33,260 nucleotides of DNA, from contig JAAVJQ010000022.1 in NCBI GenBank assembly GCA_012038135.1, forward strand, positions 1 through 33,260, read 5' to 3'. The position numbers and the translations under genes are program-made. Below are positions 14,615-23,030 of this stretch, one piece after another (within the stretch, counting starts at the first letter, position 1; each line of letters begins with the position of its first letter). The notes below the pieces were generated by a model. That model saw nothing but the letters and a program-made list of their open reading frames with translations. It ran no database searches and was not told the DNA's origin. This stretch comes from Salinimicrobium nanhaiense (lineage in GTDB: Bacteria > Bacteroidota > Bacteroidia > Flavobacteriales > Flavobacteriaceae).

Positions 14615-15390
14615 AGCACCAAATTACAAGCACCAAATTCCAATTTAAGCGGAACTTACCGTCTCCCGTCTCCACTCCCGTCTAAAAACTTCTTCCGAAA
14701 ACGGTAAAAGGTAAACAGTAAACGGATAGAAAAGAACCAAATTACAAGCACCAAATTCTAATTTTAGCTAAACTTACCGACTCCCGTCTCTAGACTCCCG
14801 TCTAAAAACTTCTTCCGAAAACGGTAAAAGGTAAACAGTAAACGAATAGAAAAACACCAAATTACAAGCACCAAATTCCAATTTTAGCGAAACTTACCGT
14901 CTCCTGACTCCCGACTCCCGTCTAAAAACTTCTTCCGAAAACGGTAAACGGTAAACAGTAAACGGATAGAAAAGCACCAGATTACAAGCACCAAATTCCA
15001 ATTTTAGCGAAACTTACCGTCTCCTGACTCCCGACTCCCGTCTAAAAACTTCTTCCGAAAACGGTAAAAGGTAAACAGTAAACGAATAGAAAAACACCAA
15101 ATTACAAGCACCAAATTCCAATTTTAGCGAAACTTACCGTCTCCCGTCTAAAAACTTCTTCCGAAAACGGTAAACGGTAAACAGTAAACGGATAGAAAAG
15201 CACCAAATTACAAGCACCAAATTCCAATTTTAGCGGAACTTACCGTCTCCTGACTCCCAACTCCCGTCTAAAAACTTCTTCCGAAAACGGTAAACGGTAA
15301 ACAGTAAACGGAAAGAAAAGCACCAAATTATAAGCACCAAATTCCAATTTTAGCGGAACTTACCGTCTCCCGTCTAAAAACTTCTAAAAT
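14615..15390. repeat. 120-bp tandem repeat array upstream of mnmE
   Basis: The anchor CTTCTTCCG (last copy CTTCTAAAA) recurs at 14689, 14809, 14929, 15049, 15155, 15275 and 15381, i.e. spacings 120, 120, 120, 106, 120 and 106; the shorter ones lack a 14-bp TGACTCC-type piece. Each unit contains CACCAAATTACAAGCACCAAA, CTTACCGTCTCC..., and GGTAAACGGTAAACAGTAAAC. The last copy is truncated. No open frame or RNA gene is evident in it; spacers are copies of each other, so it is not a CRISPR array. Positions 15391-15665 after it hold only the presumed promoter region of the next gene (TACCTTGC near 15551 is a weak -7). Confidence 0.93.
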
Positions 15391-15665
15391 TCCAATACTA
15401 TCTTAAGTGAAAGTGAGAGTCCGGAACAGTTCTAATTATTATTTTATCGGAGCCTCACAAGCCTGAATTTTGAACCCGAAATCCTGAATTTCAGAAGACT
15501 TTAAATTTCGGTTGTAACAAATACGGTTTATTTCCGTCTTATTAGTACCTTGCAAAACATAATAGCCGATTCATGTGAAATTCGAGAATGAGAGAATAGA
15601 GTGCAGGCGATCGATTTCCGGATTCCCGAATTAACCAATCACCAATTAACCAATAACTAAACACA

Positions 15666-16004
15666 ATGAGAGAAGACAGACAATTATTAATGCTTACACA
15701 CCTGAGTCAGTTACTTGACCTGGTGACGGGAATCGGCGGATTCTTAGTGCCGCTGGTGATATGGCTTACCCAAAAAGATAAGGTGTTGGGGATGGATGCC
15801 CACGGAAAGATGATCCTGAATTTTCAAATCTCGATCTTCATCTATTCGATCATCTCTATTCCGCTTATCCTGCTCTTCGGGATCGGAATATTAGTTCTGA
15901 TAATAATAGGAATCATCGCCATCGTCTTCCCGATCCTGAACGCTATCAAAGTGAACAACGGGGAGATCCCGTCTTATCCTTTGACCATCGAAATTATAAA
16001 ATAG
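15666..16004 (+). CDS. DUF4870 domain-containing membrane protein
   Basis: The protein has 112 residues. It matches DUF4870 in length and pattern: a first hydrophobic segment (LTHLSQLLDLVTGIGGFLVPLVIWL, residues 10-34), then a short charged linker with DAHGKMILNFQIS, and two closely spaced hydrophobic helices (about 55-90) ending in ILNAIKVNNGE. It is an inner-membrane protein of unknown role. It is the only gene between the 120-bp repeats and the dispersed repeats, and it is followed by a good terminator. Confidence 0.88.
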   Translation: MREDRQLLMLTHLSQLLDLVTGIGGFLVPLVIWLTQKDKVLGMDAHGKMILNFQISIFIYSIISIPLILLFGIGILVLIIIGIIAIVFPILNAIKVNNGEIPSYPLTIEIIK

Positions 16005-16071
16005 TGGTCAGTGATCAGAAGTTGCCAGTTGCCAGTTGCCAGTAATAATAGGTTGCCGGTAAACCTAACTA

Positions 16072-16108
16072 AACCTGCAAGGTCTTTTTTGATCTTGTAG
16101 GTTTTTTT
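16072..16108 (+). terminator. Terminator after the DUF4870 gene
   Basis: AACCTGCAAGGTC (16072-16084), six T, GATCTTGTAGGTT (16091-16103): a 13-bp stem with two G-U pairs followed by TTTTT. The same hairpin type is a dispersed element in many Bacteroidota. It is preceded by tandem GTTGCCA heptads (16021-16042). Confidence 0.8.
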
Positions 16109-16149
16109 CTGACCATTTCATAAATCCAACTGCTTATATTTTATAATTT

Positions 16150-16345
16150 AATTAGCTCCCTCTCCTTCGGAGAGGGCGGGGGGAGAGGATGAGTTCAGGA
16201 CCCATCCACCCCGCCTTTCAGGCACCCCTCCGAAGTAGGGGAAGGAAAAAGCTCCGTAGGAGCGACATATAGGTAGCCCGGGGTGAAACCCCGGGTTTGT
16301 GAAAGATCAGGAAATTAGAGCCCTGTAAGGGCGAAACATTGACAG
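16150..16345. repeat. Cluster of dispersed Bacteroidota intergenic hairpins
   Basis: Three hairpin types follow one another: CCCTCTCC-TTC-GGAGAGGG (about 16158-16176) with its mirror half CCCCTCCGAAGTAGGGG, then AGCCCGGGG-TGAAA-CCCCGGGTT (about 16275-16297), and GCCC-TGTAA-GGGC (about 16321-16333) followed by GAAAC. No open frame is present. A related, reverse-oriented set occurs at 24,598-24,690. Function is unknown. Confidence 0.75.
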
Positions 16346-16356
16346 ACCAAAACAAG

Positions 16357-16391
16357 AAGACCCTCCAAAAATTGCATTTTTAGAGGGTCTT
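16357..16391. terminator. Bidirectional terminator between DUF4870 region and dnaN
   Basis: AAGACCCTC-C-AAAAA (16357-16371), loop TTGCA, TTTTT-A-GAGGGTCTT (16377-16391): a 15-position stem with one mismatch and T-runs on both sides. It is suited to stop leftward transcription of dnaN. The stretch 16401-16465 next to it holds a TCTAACAGC...GCGGTCT repeat in two or three copies. Confidence 0.8.
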
Positions 16392-16485
16392 TTAAATTAA
16401 GTCTAACAGCTGCCAAAGGCAGCGGTCTCATATCTAACAGCGAAGCGGTCTAACTGCGCGAGCGATCTACAAATAAAGCGCAGCT

Positions 16486-17604
16486 TTAGTTGTTCAGCAT
16501 CACCGGCATTACCAGCATCGTCACATTCTCCCCGTCATCGAGTCCGTCAACAGGAGTAAGGATTCCGGCGCGGTTTGGCAAACTCATTTCCAGCTGAACT
16601 TCGTTTGCATTCAGGTTAGTGAGCATTTCGGTAAGGAAACGGGAGTTGAAGCCAATCTGCATGTCGTCACCCTGATAAGAACAGGTCAAACGCTCTTCAG
16701 CTTTATTGCTGTAATCCACATCTTCTGCAGAGATATTCAATTCGGCTCCCGCAATCTTCAGGCGTACCTGGTGGGTAGTTTTATTGGAGAAAATGGAAAC
16801 CCTCCTAACAGAGCTTAGAAACTGCCCACGGTCGATCACCAGTTTATTCGGATTCTCTTTTGGAATTACGGCCTCGTAATTAGGATATTTCCCGTCAATA
16901 AGTCGACAGATAAGGATAGTATCTTCAAAAGTGAAGCGGGCGTTCGATTCATTGTATTCGATAAGCACTTCAGAATCTGATCCCGAAAGAATTCCTTTCA
17001 GCAGGTTCAAAGGCTTTTTTGGCATGATGAATTCCGCAGACTGAGACGCAGAAATATCATCCCTGGAGTATTTTACAAGCTTATGAGCATCTGTAGCTAC
17101 AAAAGTAAGATGGTCCGGAGTGAATTGGAAGAACACCCCGCTCATTACGGGCCTTAGATCGTCATTTCCTGAAGCAAAAATGGTTTTGCTTATAGCGGTT
17201 GCCAGGATATCACCCTGAATGGTAGTGCTGCTTGGCTCTTCCAGGTTCACGGCCTTCGGGAATTCTTCGCCCCCGGCATATGCCAATGCATATTTTCCGT
17301 GGTTGGAGCTCAGTTCAATGGTATTATTGTCTTCCACCACAAATGTTAGCGGCTGCTCCGGAAAGGTTTTTAAGGTCTCCAGTAAAAGTCGGGCAGGAAC
17401 AGCGATCTTCCCCTGGGAATCTGATTCTACAGTGAGCCTGGCAGACATCGTAGTCTCCAGGTCGGACGCAGAAACGGTAAGTTGATCTTGATCTAATTCG
17501 AACAGAAAATTGTCCAGGATGGGTAAAGTGTTGTTGTTATTGATCACTCCCCCGAGTATTTGTAGCTGTTTCAGCAAATATGTGCTTGATACAATAAATT
17601 TCAT
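16486..17604 (-). CDS. dnaN: DNA polymerase III subunit beta (sliding clamp)
   Basis: The protein has 372 residues, the normal length for this clamp. Three DnaN domains are recognisable: start MKFIVSSTYLLKQLQILGGVI with NTLPILDNFLFEL, middle MSGVFFQFTPDHLTFVATDAHKLV, and end with FNSRFLTEML and MLVMPVMLNN. It forms the ring that holds replicative polymerase on DNA. It is monocistronic here, with its own -7 element (17632-17639) and a downstream hairpin terminator; in this window it is not next to dnaA, which is usual in Bacteroidota. Confidence 0.97.
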   Translation of the reverse strand: MKFIVSSTYLLKQLQILGGVINNNNTLPILDNFLFELDQDQLTVSASDLETTMSARLTVESDSQGKIAVPARLLLETLKTFPEQPLTFVVEDNNTIELSSNHGKYALAYAGGEEFPKAVNLEEPSSTTIQGDILATAISKTIFASGNDDLRPVMSGVFFQFTPDHLTFVATDAHKLVKYSRDDISASQSAEFIMPKKPLNLLKGILSGSDSEVLIEYNESNARFTFEDTILICRLIDGKYPNYEAVIPKENPNKLVIDRGQFLSSVRRVSIFSNKTTHQVRLKIAGAELNISAEDVDYSNKAEERLTCSYQGDDMQIGFNSRFLTEMLTNLNANEVQLEMSLPNRAGILTPVDGLDDGENVTMLVMPVMLNN

Positions 17605-17631
17605 TGGCTTCGTAATAAGTTAATCTTGATA

Positions 17632-17639
17632 CAAATATA
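17632..17639 (-). promoter_or_regulatory. dnaN promoter -7 element
   Basis: TATATTTG on the minus strand, 28 bp before the dnaN start, is an exact TAnnTTTG match. A clear TTG at the -33 position is not seen. Confidence 0.55.
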
Positions 17640-17797
17640 TCCTAATCCTTTAAAAACTGCGGGTAAGACGGCTGTTTTTTATTAACAGCAGAATCTCAAA
17701 AATACCTCCCAAAAATGTGATTTTTAGCAGCTTATATTTTTAAATGCTTCGGAATTGTTAATAAACCTCTGTTCTTCGGAAGTTTAAAGCTTCACTC

Positions 17798-19474
17798 TTA
17801 TTTCCTGATGTATTTTCTTTTTCTGAAAATCCCGAGCAGAACAGCAAATATGCCTAGCAACACAAGCGGAAGCACCAGATTCATCACCTGCCAAAAGTTC
17901 CTGTTTTCTTCCACTTTTTCAAGGTCAAGAAAAGCGATCTTCACCTCTTTGCTTCTTATGTTGATAAGCCCTGTATCATCCAGCAGGTAATTCACGGAAT
18001 TCAGCAGAAATTCCTTGTTTCCGTAGGTAGTGCCGGTAAAGCGGTCAAAGCCAAGCTCCAGTGGTTCCCCGCGTTGCAACTGATTTTTAACCACATCGCC
18101 GTCGCTTATCACCAGCATTTTTGTGGGTTCACTTTTGCTGCGGAAATTGTTGAGTTCAAAAGGCAGCACCCTGTTCTCATAAACCGAGGTAAATTCGCCC
18201 TGAAGTAGCACCGCCAGCGGTTGTTCTCCTGCAGCAAAGGCGGCAGGATCTGGCTGGGAGTTGATCTCCTTAAGGCTAATTTCCCGCGGCAGTCCTTCAA
18301 TGGCCGATCGCGGCGAGGAAGCGAGTAGTACCGTCTTCTGAATATTGTTTTTTAAAGTATCAATGGGATTGGCATATTCAAATTTCACTGCCTCCAGGTT
18401 GTTTACAATTGGATGTGAGGAAGGGGAGGAGGAAAGCGGAAAGTAAAACCAGGGGTAGGGATTGAATTCTGTATTGTTCCCGCTGCCGCTAGCCAGTACA
18501 ATGGGAGCCGAATATAGATCGGTCACCAGCGCCGGATTTATCCTTAAACCATATTTGAAGAAATAATCTGCAAGGTTTAGGTCCCGCGGCAGGGCAAAAG
18601 CACTACCTGTGGGCGTGAAAAGGCTGTCGGTTTCCATCACCGAATTTTCCAGCAGCCATAGCTGTTTCCCGCCGCTCATAAGGTACTGGTCCAACACGAG
18701 TTTTTCGGCTTCGGTATAAGCTTCGGTAGGTTTGGCTTCAATGAGCAGGTCGTATTCCTTAAGCTGCTCCAGGGTTCCTGTGGGATCTACAGCTACGGAA
18801 TCTAATGTGAATGGTGCTATATAGTAATATTGCTGAATACTTTTAATAAAATCGGCTATATACCTGTCTTCGAGTTCGCCGTTACCCCGCATTACCGCCA
18901 CTTTCTTTTTCCGTGGTTCCAGCAGACGCTTAAAGGCATCGGCAAAGGCATATTCCAGCTGTTGTACCGAACTCGCCACGCGCTGCTCTGTAGTAGCGCC
19001 CAGCTGATTCTTCAACAACGGAATTGCAACAGTTTTATTTCCGTAATTGGCCATTGCCCAGGGAAAAACAATGGCTTCACTGGTACGGCCGTTCTCCACC
19101 ACGTTGATGCGCGCCGGAGTCATGCCCATCTCGTAGAATTGAGTCGCAATGGTATTGGCATCACCGCCTTCCTCCAATGGATCTGTAAACCTGAATTTCA
19201 CCTGCGGATTCACCGCTGCGAACTCTTCGAGGAGCTGCCTTGTTTCTGTCTGAAGTCTGCGGAATTCAGGAGGGAATTCTCCTTCCAAAAAGATGTCGAT
19301 GATCAGCGGAGCTTCAGCTTTTGAAACAAGCTCTTCTGAAGCTTCAGAAAGCGTATAACGCTTATCGGCGGTGAGATCAAATCTTCCGAAGAAATAATGG
19401 GAAACAATATTGAAAGTAATTACAACAGCCAGCAAGACTAAAACCTGCGTAAAATAGGATTTTTGAAGCCTCAT
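17798..19474 (-). CDS. gldG: Gliding motility-associated ABC transporter subunit GldG
   Basis: The protein has 558 residues. An N-terminal membrane segment (VLVLLAVVITFNIVSHYFF, about 11-29) is followed by FDLTADKRYTLSEASEELV, the signature start of the GldG/ABC-associated periplasmic family; a large extracytoplasmic domain follows, and a C-terminal membrane segment (LVLPLVLLGIFAVLLGIF, about 532-549) ends in a basic tail. GldG works with GldF and the ATPase GldA, encoded elsewhere, in gliding motility and secretion. Its ATG shares one base with the gldF stop (TAATG), so the two are translationally coupled. Confidence 0.95.
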   Translation of the reverse strand: MRLQKSYFTQVLVLLAVVITFNIVSHYFFGRFDLTADKRYTLSEASEELVSKAEAPLIIDIFLEGEFPPEFRRLQTETRQLLEEFAAVNPQVKFRFTDPLEEGGDANTIATQFYEMGMTPARINVVENGRTSEAIVFPWAMANYGNKTVAIPLLKNQLGATTEQRVASSVQQLEYAFADAFKRLLEPRKKKVAVMRGNGELEDRYIADFIKSIQQYYYIAPFTLDSVAVDPTGTLEQLKEYDLLIEAKPTEAYTEAEKLVLDQYLMSGGKQLWLLENSVMETDSLFTPTGSAFALPRDLNLADYFFKYGLRINPALVTDLYSAPIVLASGSGNNTEFNPYPWFYFPLSSSPSSHPIVNNLEAVKFEYANPIDTLKNNIQKTVLLASSPRSAIEGLPREISLKEINSQPDPAAFAAGEQPLAVLLQGEFTSVYENRVLPFELNNFRSKSEPTKMLVISDGDVVKNQLQRGEPLELGFDRFTGTTYGNKEFLLNSVNYLLDDTGLINIRSKEVKIAFLDLEKVEENRNFWQVMNLVLPLVLLGIFAVLLGIFRKRKYIRK

Positions 19475-20211
19475 TATTTCACCGATTTTTTGGAGATGAG
19501 ACTTAGATTTGTCAGCGCCAGAAAAAGAAAAATAAAGCTGAGGAAATAGATGATATCCCTGGTGTCGATGATCCCGCGGCTAATGCTTTCATAGTGGGCG
19601 TTGATGCCAAGATCTTCAATTCCAAAGGTTCCGCTGCTAAAGAGGTTTAGATTTGCAAGTGCTTCAAATGCAAAATAGGCGATAAAGCAAAGAAAAACCG
19701 CCAGAATGAAGGATACGATTTGGTTTGGCGAAAGCATGGAGGCAAAGATCCCGATGGCCGCATAGCAGGCGCCGAGAAATAGGAGTCCGAAATAGGAGCC
19801 AATGATCACGCCACTGTCAAGGTTTCCTTCCGGAGCTCCCAGGTACCAGATCGCCACCACATACAGCAAGGTCGGTAAGAGTGCGAGGAGGATCAGGAAC
19901 AAGGCTCCGAAATATTTCCCCAATACCAGCTGAATGGTAGTCAGGGGTTTAGTGAGCAGCAGTTCCAGCGTACCCTGTCTTATTTCTTCGGAAAAGCTCT
20001 TCATAGTAATCGCCGGAATGAGAAAAAGAAATATCCACGGCGCAAGGGTAAAGAACGGCTCCAGGCTGGCAAAGCCGCTATCTAAAATATTGTACTCCCC
20101 CTTAAAAACCCAAAGAAACAACCCGTTGATCACCAAAAACATCCCGATAACCAGGTATCCGATGGGTGAGGCAAAAAATGAGTTGATCTCTTTTCTAAAT
20201 ATTGCTATCAC
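19474..20211 (-). CDS. gldF: Gliding motility-associated ABC transporter permease GldF
   Basis: The protein has 245 residues and about six membrane helices, starting with KEINSFFASPIGYLVIGMFLVINGLFLWVFKGEY as in GldF. The motif MKSFSEEIRQGTLELLLTKPLT (about 66-87) is typical of ABC-2 type permeases. The start is a GTG at 20211; no ATG gives the conserved N-terminus. It is the first gene of the gldF-gldG unit. GldA ATPase is not in the window. Confidence 0.95.
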   Translation of the reverse strand: MIAIFRKEINSFFASPIGYLVIGMFLVINGLFLWVFKGEYNILDSGFASLEPFFTLAPWIFLFLIPAITMKSFSEEIRQGTLELLLTKPLTTIQLVLGKYFGALFLILLALLPTLLYVVAIWYLGAPEGNLDSGVIIGSYFGLLFLGACYAAIGIFASMLSPNQIVSFILAVFLCFIAYFAFEALANLNLFSSGTFGIEDLGINAHYESISRGIIDTRDIIYFLSFIFLFLALTNLSLISKKSVK

Positions 20212-20357
20212 TAATAAATGTATATTGTATACTGTAAATTGTATAATGTTTTACCTAAACAAAAACGTCCCATTTCATTTTTCCGGCTCCTCCCGAGAAT
20301 TCGGGATAGGGGGAGGGGCAAAACGGAAAAATGGCGAAGCTCAGACAAAATTTAAAA

Positions 20358-20435
20358 GCACCAAATTCCAAGCACCAAATTCCAAGCACCAAATTCCAAG
20401 CACCAAATTCCAAGCACCAAGCACCAAGCACTAAA
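20358..20435. repeat. Tandem 14-bp repeat GCACCAAATTCCAA
   Basis: Four copies of GCACCAAATTCCAA run directly on, then degrade to GCACCAAGCACCAAGCACTAAA. The same motif is part of the 120-bp units upstream of mnmE. The rest of the 20,212-20,516 gap holds a short hairpin around 20,285-20,315 and TTAACCAAT-type tracts; no gene is seen. Confidence 0.9.
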
Positions 20436-20516
20436 TTTAAATAAAGGACAGCGAAGATTTTATTTCCAATTAACCATTCCCTAATCCCCAATTAACCAAT
20501 TACAACTGCCAACTAA

Positions 20517-20831
20517 TTACTGCGCACTGAGAACTGATCCCGAGGACCAGACAGTATCCACACTCCAGGCTTCAGGTTTGGCAGAGAAGAGCTTCTTCGT
20601 TTCGCTCCATACCTCCCGAAAAAAGGAAGAAACGCGGTAATTTTCCAGTGCCTCTTCATCTTTCCAGTAACTGTACGTGAAAAAGATACTTTTATTGTTC
20701 TTGTCCCTATACAGCTCCAGATGCTCACAGCCTTTAAAGCCTCTTATTTTTTCTTTATTCCTTTGAAACATCGCCTGAAAAGCCTCCGTTTTGGAAGGTT
20801 CAAAAGTCATTTTTACTATTCTTATTATCAT
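20517..20831 (-). CDS. Antibiotic biosynthesis monooxygenase (ABM) domain protein
   Basis: The protein has 104 residues. The dimeric alpha-beta barrel pattern of ABM proteins is visible: IIRIVKMTFEPSKTEAFQAMF, IRGFKGCEHLELYRDKNN, IFFTYSYWKDEEALENYRVSSFF. Such proteins are heme-degrading, quinone-oxidising or simply small-molecule-binding; nothing here distinguishes them. The last ~8 residues (GSVLSAQ) are encoded by an ACTGAGAACTGA-type intergenic repeat, so the C-terminus has been extended by repeat DNA. It stands alone between repeat-rich gaps. The 20,832-21,083 gap upstream carries TCTTGGTTCTTGG-type and GCAACCGGCAACC repeats and no gene. Confidence 0.85.
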   Translation of the reverse strand: MIIRIVKMTFEPSKTEAFQAMFQRNKEKIRGFKGCEHLELYRDKNNKSIFFTYSYWKDEEALENYRVSSFFREVWSETKKLFSAKPEAWSVDTVWSSGSVLSAQ

Positions 20832-21083
20832 TCTTCAATTATCATTTAAAAAATTCCAAATTCCAAGCATTTACCCGCCGGAGCTATTCGCGAAGGAGGG
20901 CCAAATTCCAACTCGGCTAAGTCTTGGTTCTTGGTTCTTGACTCCTTTTTCTTTTTTCAACCCGCAACCGGCAACCGGCAACTGAAAAATCCTGCAACTG
21001 TTACTAATTGGAAACACTGCACTCATAACTCTGAACTCCTAACTGTAAAAGTCTTGGCTCTAGTCTCTTGGTTCTTGGCTCTT

Positions 21084-21911
21084 TTACAAAAAATTCACCG
21101 TCACCGTATCTCTGTATTCCAGTCCAAACAGACTGGCTGCGCTACCCACAGTACTTGGATTACTTTTATAAATAGCTAGTTCGATATATCCGCCCGAATT
21201 AAAAATGGCCAGTTTCTTACCGTCTTCCCGGCTTATCACTTCACTATCAAAATTAATAGCTTCACTATAAGTGCTGTAGATCTCACTAAAAGTGGCTGTA
21301 CGTGCCTGCATGGTAAATTTTCTGCCTTTACCTATTTTATCAAATAGCTTTTTAGAAATATTGGTGATCACATTTCCATAGTTGTCGATAAAGATCACGT
21401 TTCCTTTGATCTGGTTTTGATCTGAATTTATGAGTGGCTCCATCTCTTTGAGCTGCTTCACTTCCGGAATTATTTTTCCTATAACCTCCAGCGTACCTCC
21501 GCGGGCGAGATGTCCTGCCACCTTTACAAAAACATCGAGTACAGGAAAATTGCTCTGTACCTTATCATGGATGTTGATCTCCACAATTTTTTCAGGAACA
21601 TATTCAGACGCAATGAGGGATAGAATTCCGTTGTTGGCACAAATAAAATAATGCCCGTCGAGTTTCAGGGCGATATGTTTATTTTCCGGAGTAAGTTCAG
21701 AATCAACACCAATGATGTGGATACTGCCTTCAGGAAAACTCTTATAGGCGTTTTTTATGATGTAGGAAGCTTCTGTAATATGAAATGGAGCAATGGAGTG
21801 GGAAATATCTACAATCTTTGCGGAAGGTAACTCGGTATAGATCGCTCCTTTAACTGCCCCTGCAAAATGATCTTTTTCCCCAAAATCTGTCGTCAAGGTA
21901 ATTATGGCCAT
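21084..21911 (-). CDS. SAM hydroxide adenosyltransferase (DUF62 / SAM hydrolase family)
   Basis: The protein has 275 residues from ATG 21911 (MAIITLTTDFG); a TTG two codons earlier is less likely. The family marks are TTDFGEKDHFAGAVKG at the N-terminus, VDISHSIAPFHI, GSIHIIGVDSE, FICANNGILS and GNVIFIDNYGNVITNI. Enzymes of this family hydrolyse S-adenosylmethionine to adenosine and methionine; a few relatives are fluorinases or chlorinases. It is transcribed divergently from phoH with back-to-back -7 elements in the 107-bp gap. Confidence 0.93.
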   Translation of the reverse strand: MAIITLTTDFGEKDHFAGAVKGAIYTELPSAKIVDISHSIAPFHITEASYIIKNAYKSFPEGSIHIIGVDSELTPENKHIALKLDGHYFICANNGILSLIASEYVPEKIVEINIHDKVQSNFPVLDVFVKVAGHLARGGTLEVIGKIIPEVKQLKEMEPLINSDQNQIKGNVIFIDNYGNVITNISKKLFDKIGKGRKFTMQARTATFSEIYSTYSEAINFDSEVISREDGKKLAIFNSGGYIELAIYKSNPSTVGSAASLFGLEYRDTVTVNFL

Positions 21912-21957
21912 GGGCAATTTGTAATAATATTTTTCCTAACTTAAACCTTTAATTATT

Positions 21958-21978
21958 TAAGTTTGTAATGCAAATCTA
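21958..21978. promoter_or_regulatory. Divergent promoter pair for phoH and the SAM hydrolase gene
   Basis: TAAGTTTG (21958-21965, plus) and TAGATTTG (21971-21978, minus) are both exact TAnnTTTG matches, only 5 bp apart and facing away from the gene that each reads through. Neither has a TTG at proper -33 distance. RNA polymerase could hardly occupy both at once. Confidence 0.5.
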
Positions 21979-22018
21979 AAGATAATAAAGTCATTTTTTA
22001 AATTTAATCCAACCGCTT

Positions 22019-22972
22019 TTGAACGAACTTATCATTGAACTTTCGGAAATAAGTCCGAGGGATTTTTTTGGAGAACAAAATTCCCATATTGAGCTTTTGA
22101 AAAGCTATTTTCCGAAGCTTAAAATTGTGGCAAGAGGTAACAAACTTCGCATCTATGGTGACGAGGAAATGCTTGAAGAATTCGACAGAAGGTTCAATAT
22201 GTTGATCGACCACTACGGTAAGTTCAACAGGCTTGATGAAAATGCTATCGAAAGGGTACTTACAAGCCAGAGCAAGGAGGAATACGATACTTCAAATGAG
22301 AGCGGAGAGGTGCTGGTACATGGGGTAAGCGGCAGGATGATCAAAGCCCAGACCGCCAATCAGCGCCGGCTCGTGGAGCTGATGAAGAAGAACGATATGG
22401 TCTTCGCCATTGGCCCTGCCGGAACCGGAAAAACCTATACAGGAGTAGCTCTTGCCGTTAAGGCTTTAAAGGAAAAGCAGGTAAAAAGGATCATTCTTAC
22501 CCGTCCCGCAGTGGAAGCAGGGGAGAATCTAGGATTTTTACCGGGAGATCTAAAAGAAAAGCTGGATCCTTACATGCAGCCTTTATATGATGCGCTGCGC
22601 GACATGATTCCTCATGAGAAGCTGGAAAGTTATATTGAGAAGGGGGTGATTCAAATTGCACCTCTTGCTTTTATGCGGGGCCGTACCCTTGATCATGCTT
22701 TCGTGATCCTGGATGAGGCGCAGAATACCACACACGCCCAAATGAAGATGTTCCTTACCCGGATGGGAAAGAGCGCCAAATTCATGGTGACCGGTGATCC
22801 CGGGCAGATCGACCTTCCAAAAAGGGTGATTTCCGGACTTAAAGAGGCTATCCTTGTGTTACAGGATGTGGAAGGTGTTGGAATTATTCATCTGGATGAT
22901 AAGGATGTTATTCGCCACAAGCTTGTGAAAAAGATCATCGCCGCCTACAAACGAATAGAGAACGCCGAATAA
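22019..22972 (+). CDS. PhoH family protein (PhoH-like ATPase/RNA helicase-like)
   Basis: The protein has 317 residues. An N-terminal KH-like region (1-75) precedes the PhoH core with Walker A GPAGTGKT (132-139), TRPAVEAGENLGFLPGD (161-177) and Walker B FVILDEAQ (228-235). The start is TTG 22019; it yields the conserved MNELIIEL N-terminus and no upstream ATG exists. PhoL-type proteins are linked to RNA metabolism and ribosome or translation maintenance. A hairpin terminator lies 17 bp after the stop, so it is separate from purC. Confidence 0.94.
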   Translation: MNELIIELSEISPRDFFGEQNSHIELLKSYFPKLKIVARGNKLRIYGDEEMLEEFDRRFNMLIDHYGKFNRLDENAIERVLTSQSKEEYDTSNESGEVLVHGVSGRMIKAQTANQRRLVELMKKNDMVFAIGPAGTGKTYTGVALAVKALKEKQVKRIILTRPAVEAGENLGFLPGDLKEKLDPYMQPLYDALRDMIPHEKLESYIEKGVIQIAPLAFMRGRTLDHAFVILDEAQNTTHAQMKMFLTRMGKSAKFMVTGDPGQIDLPKRVISGLKEAILVLQDVEGVGIIHLDDKDVIRHKLVKKIIAAYKRIENAE

Positions 22973-22988
22973 AAATTATATTTTTGAG

Positions 22989-23015
22989 ACCCCGCAAATG
23001 TGGGGTTTTCTTTTA
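22989..23015 (+). terminator. Terminator between phoH and purC
   Basis: ACCCCGC-AAAT-GTGGGGT (7-bp stem, one G-U pair) followed by TTTCTTTT in the 58-bp gap. Confidence 0.85.
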
Positions 23016-23030
23016 TAACAAATTATTACA

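Noticed and set aside
14615..15390. CRISPR array
   Set aside because: Both parts of each 120-bp unit are copies of each other, so there are no unique spacers, and no cas gene is nearby. The arrays at 28.5 and 32 kb fail for the same reason.
20255..20491. Leftward frame encoding repeated GAWCLEFGAWNL-like residues
   Set aside because: It is a translation of the 14-bp tandem repeat, not a protein gene.
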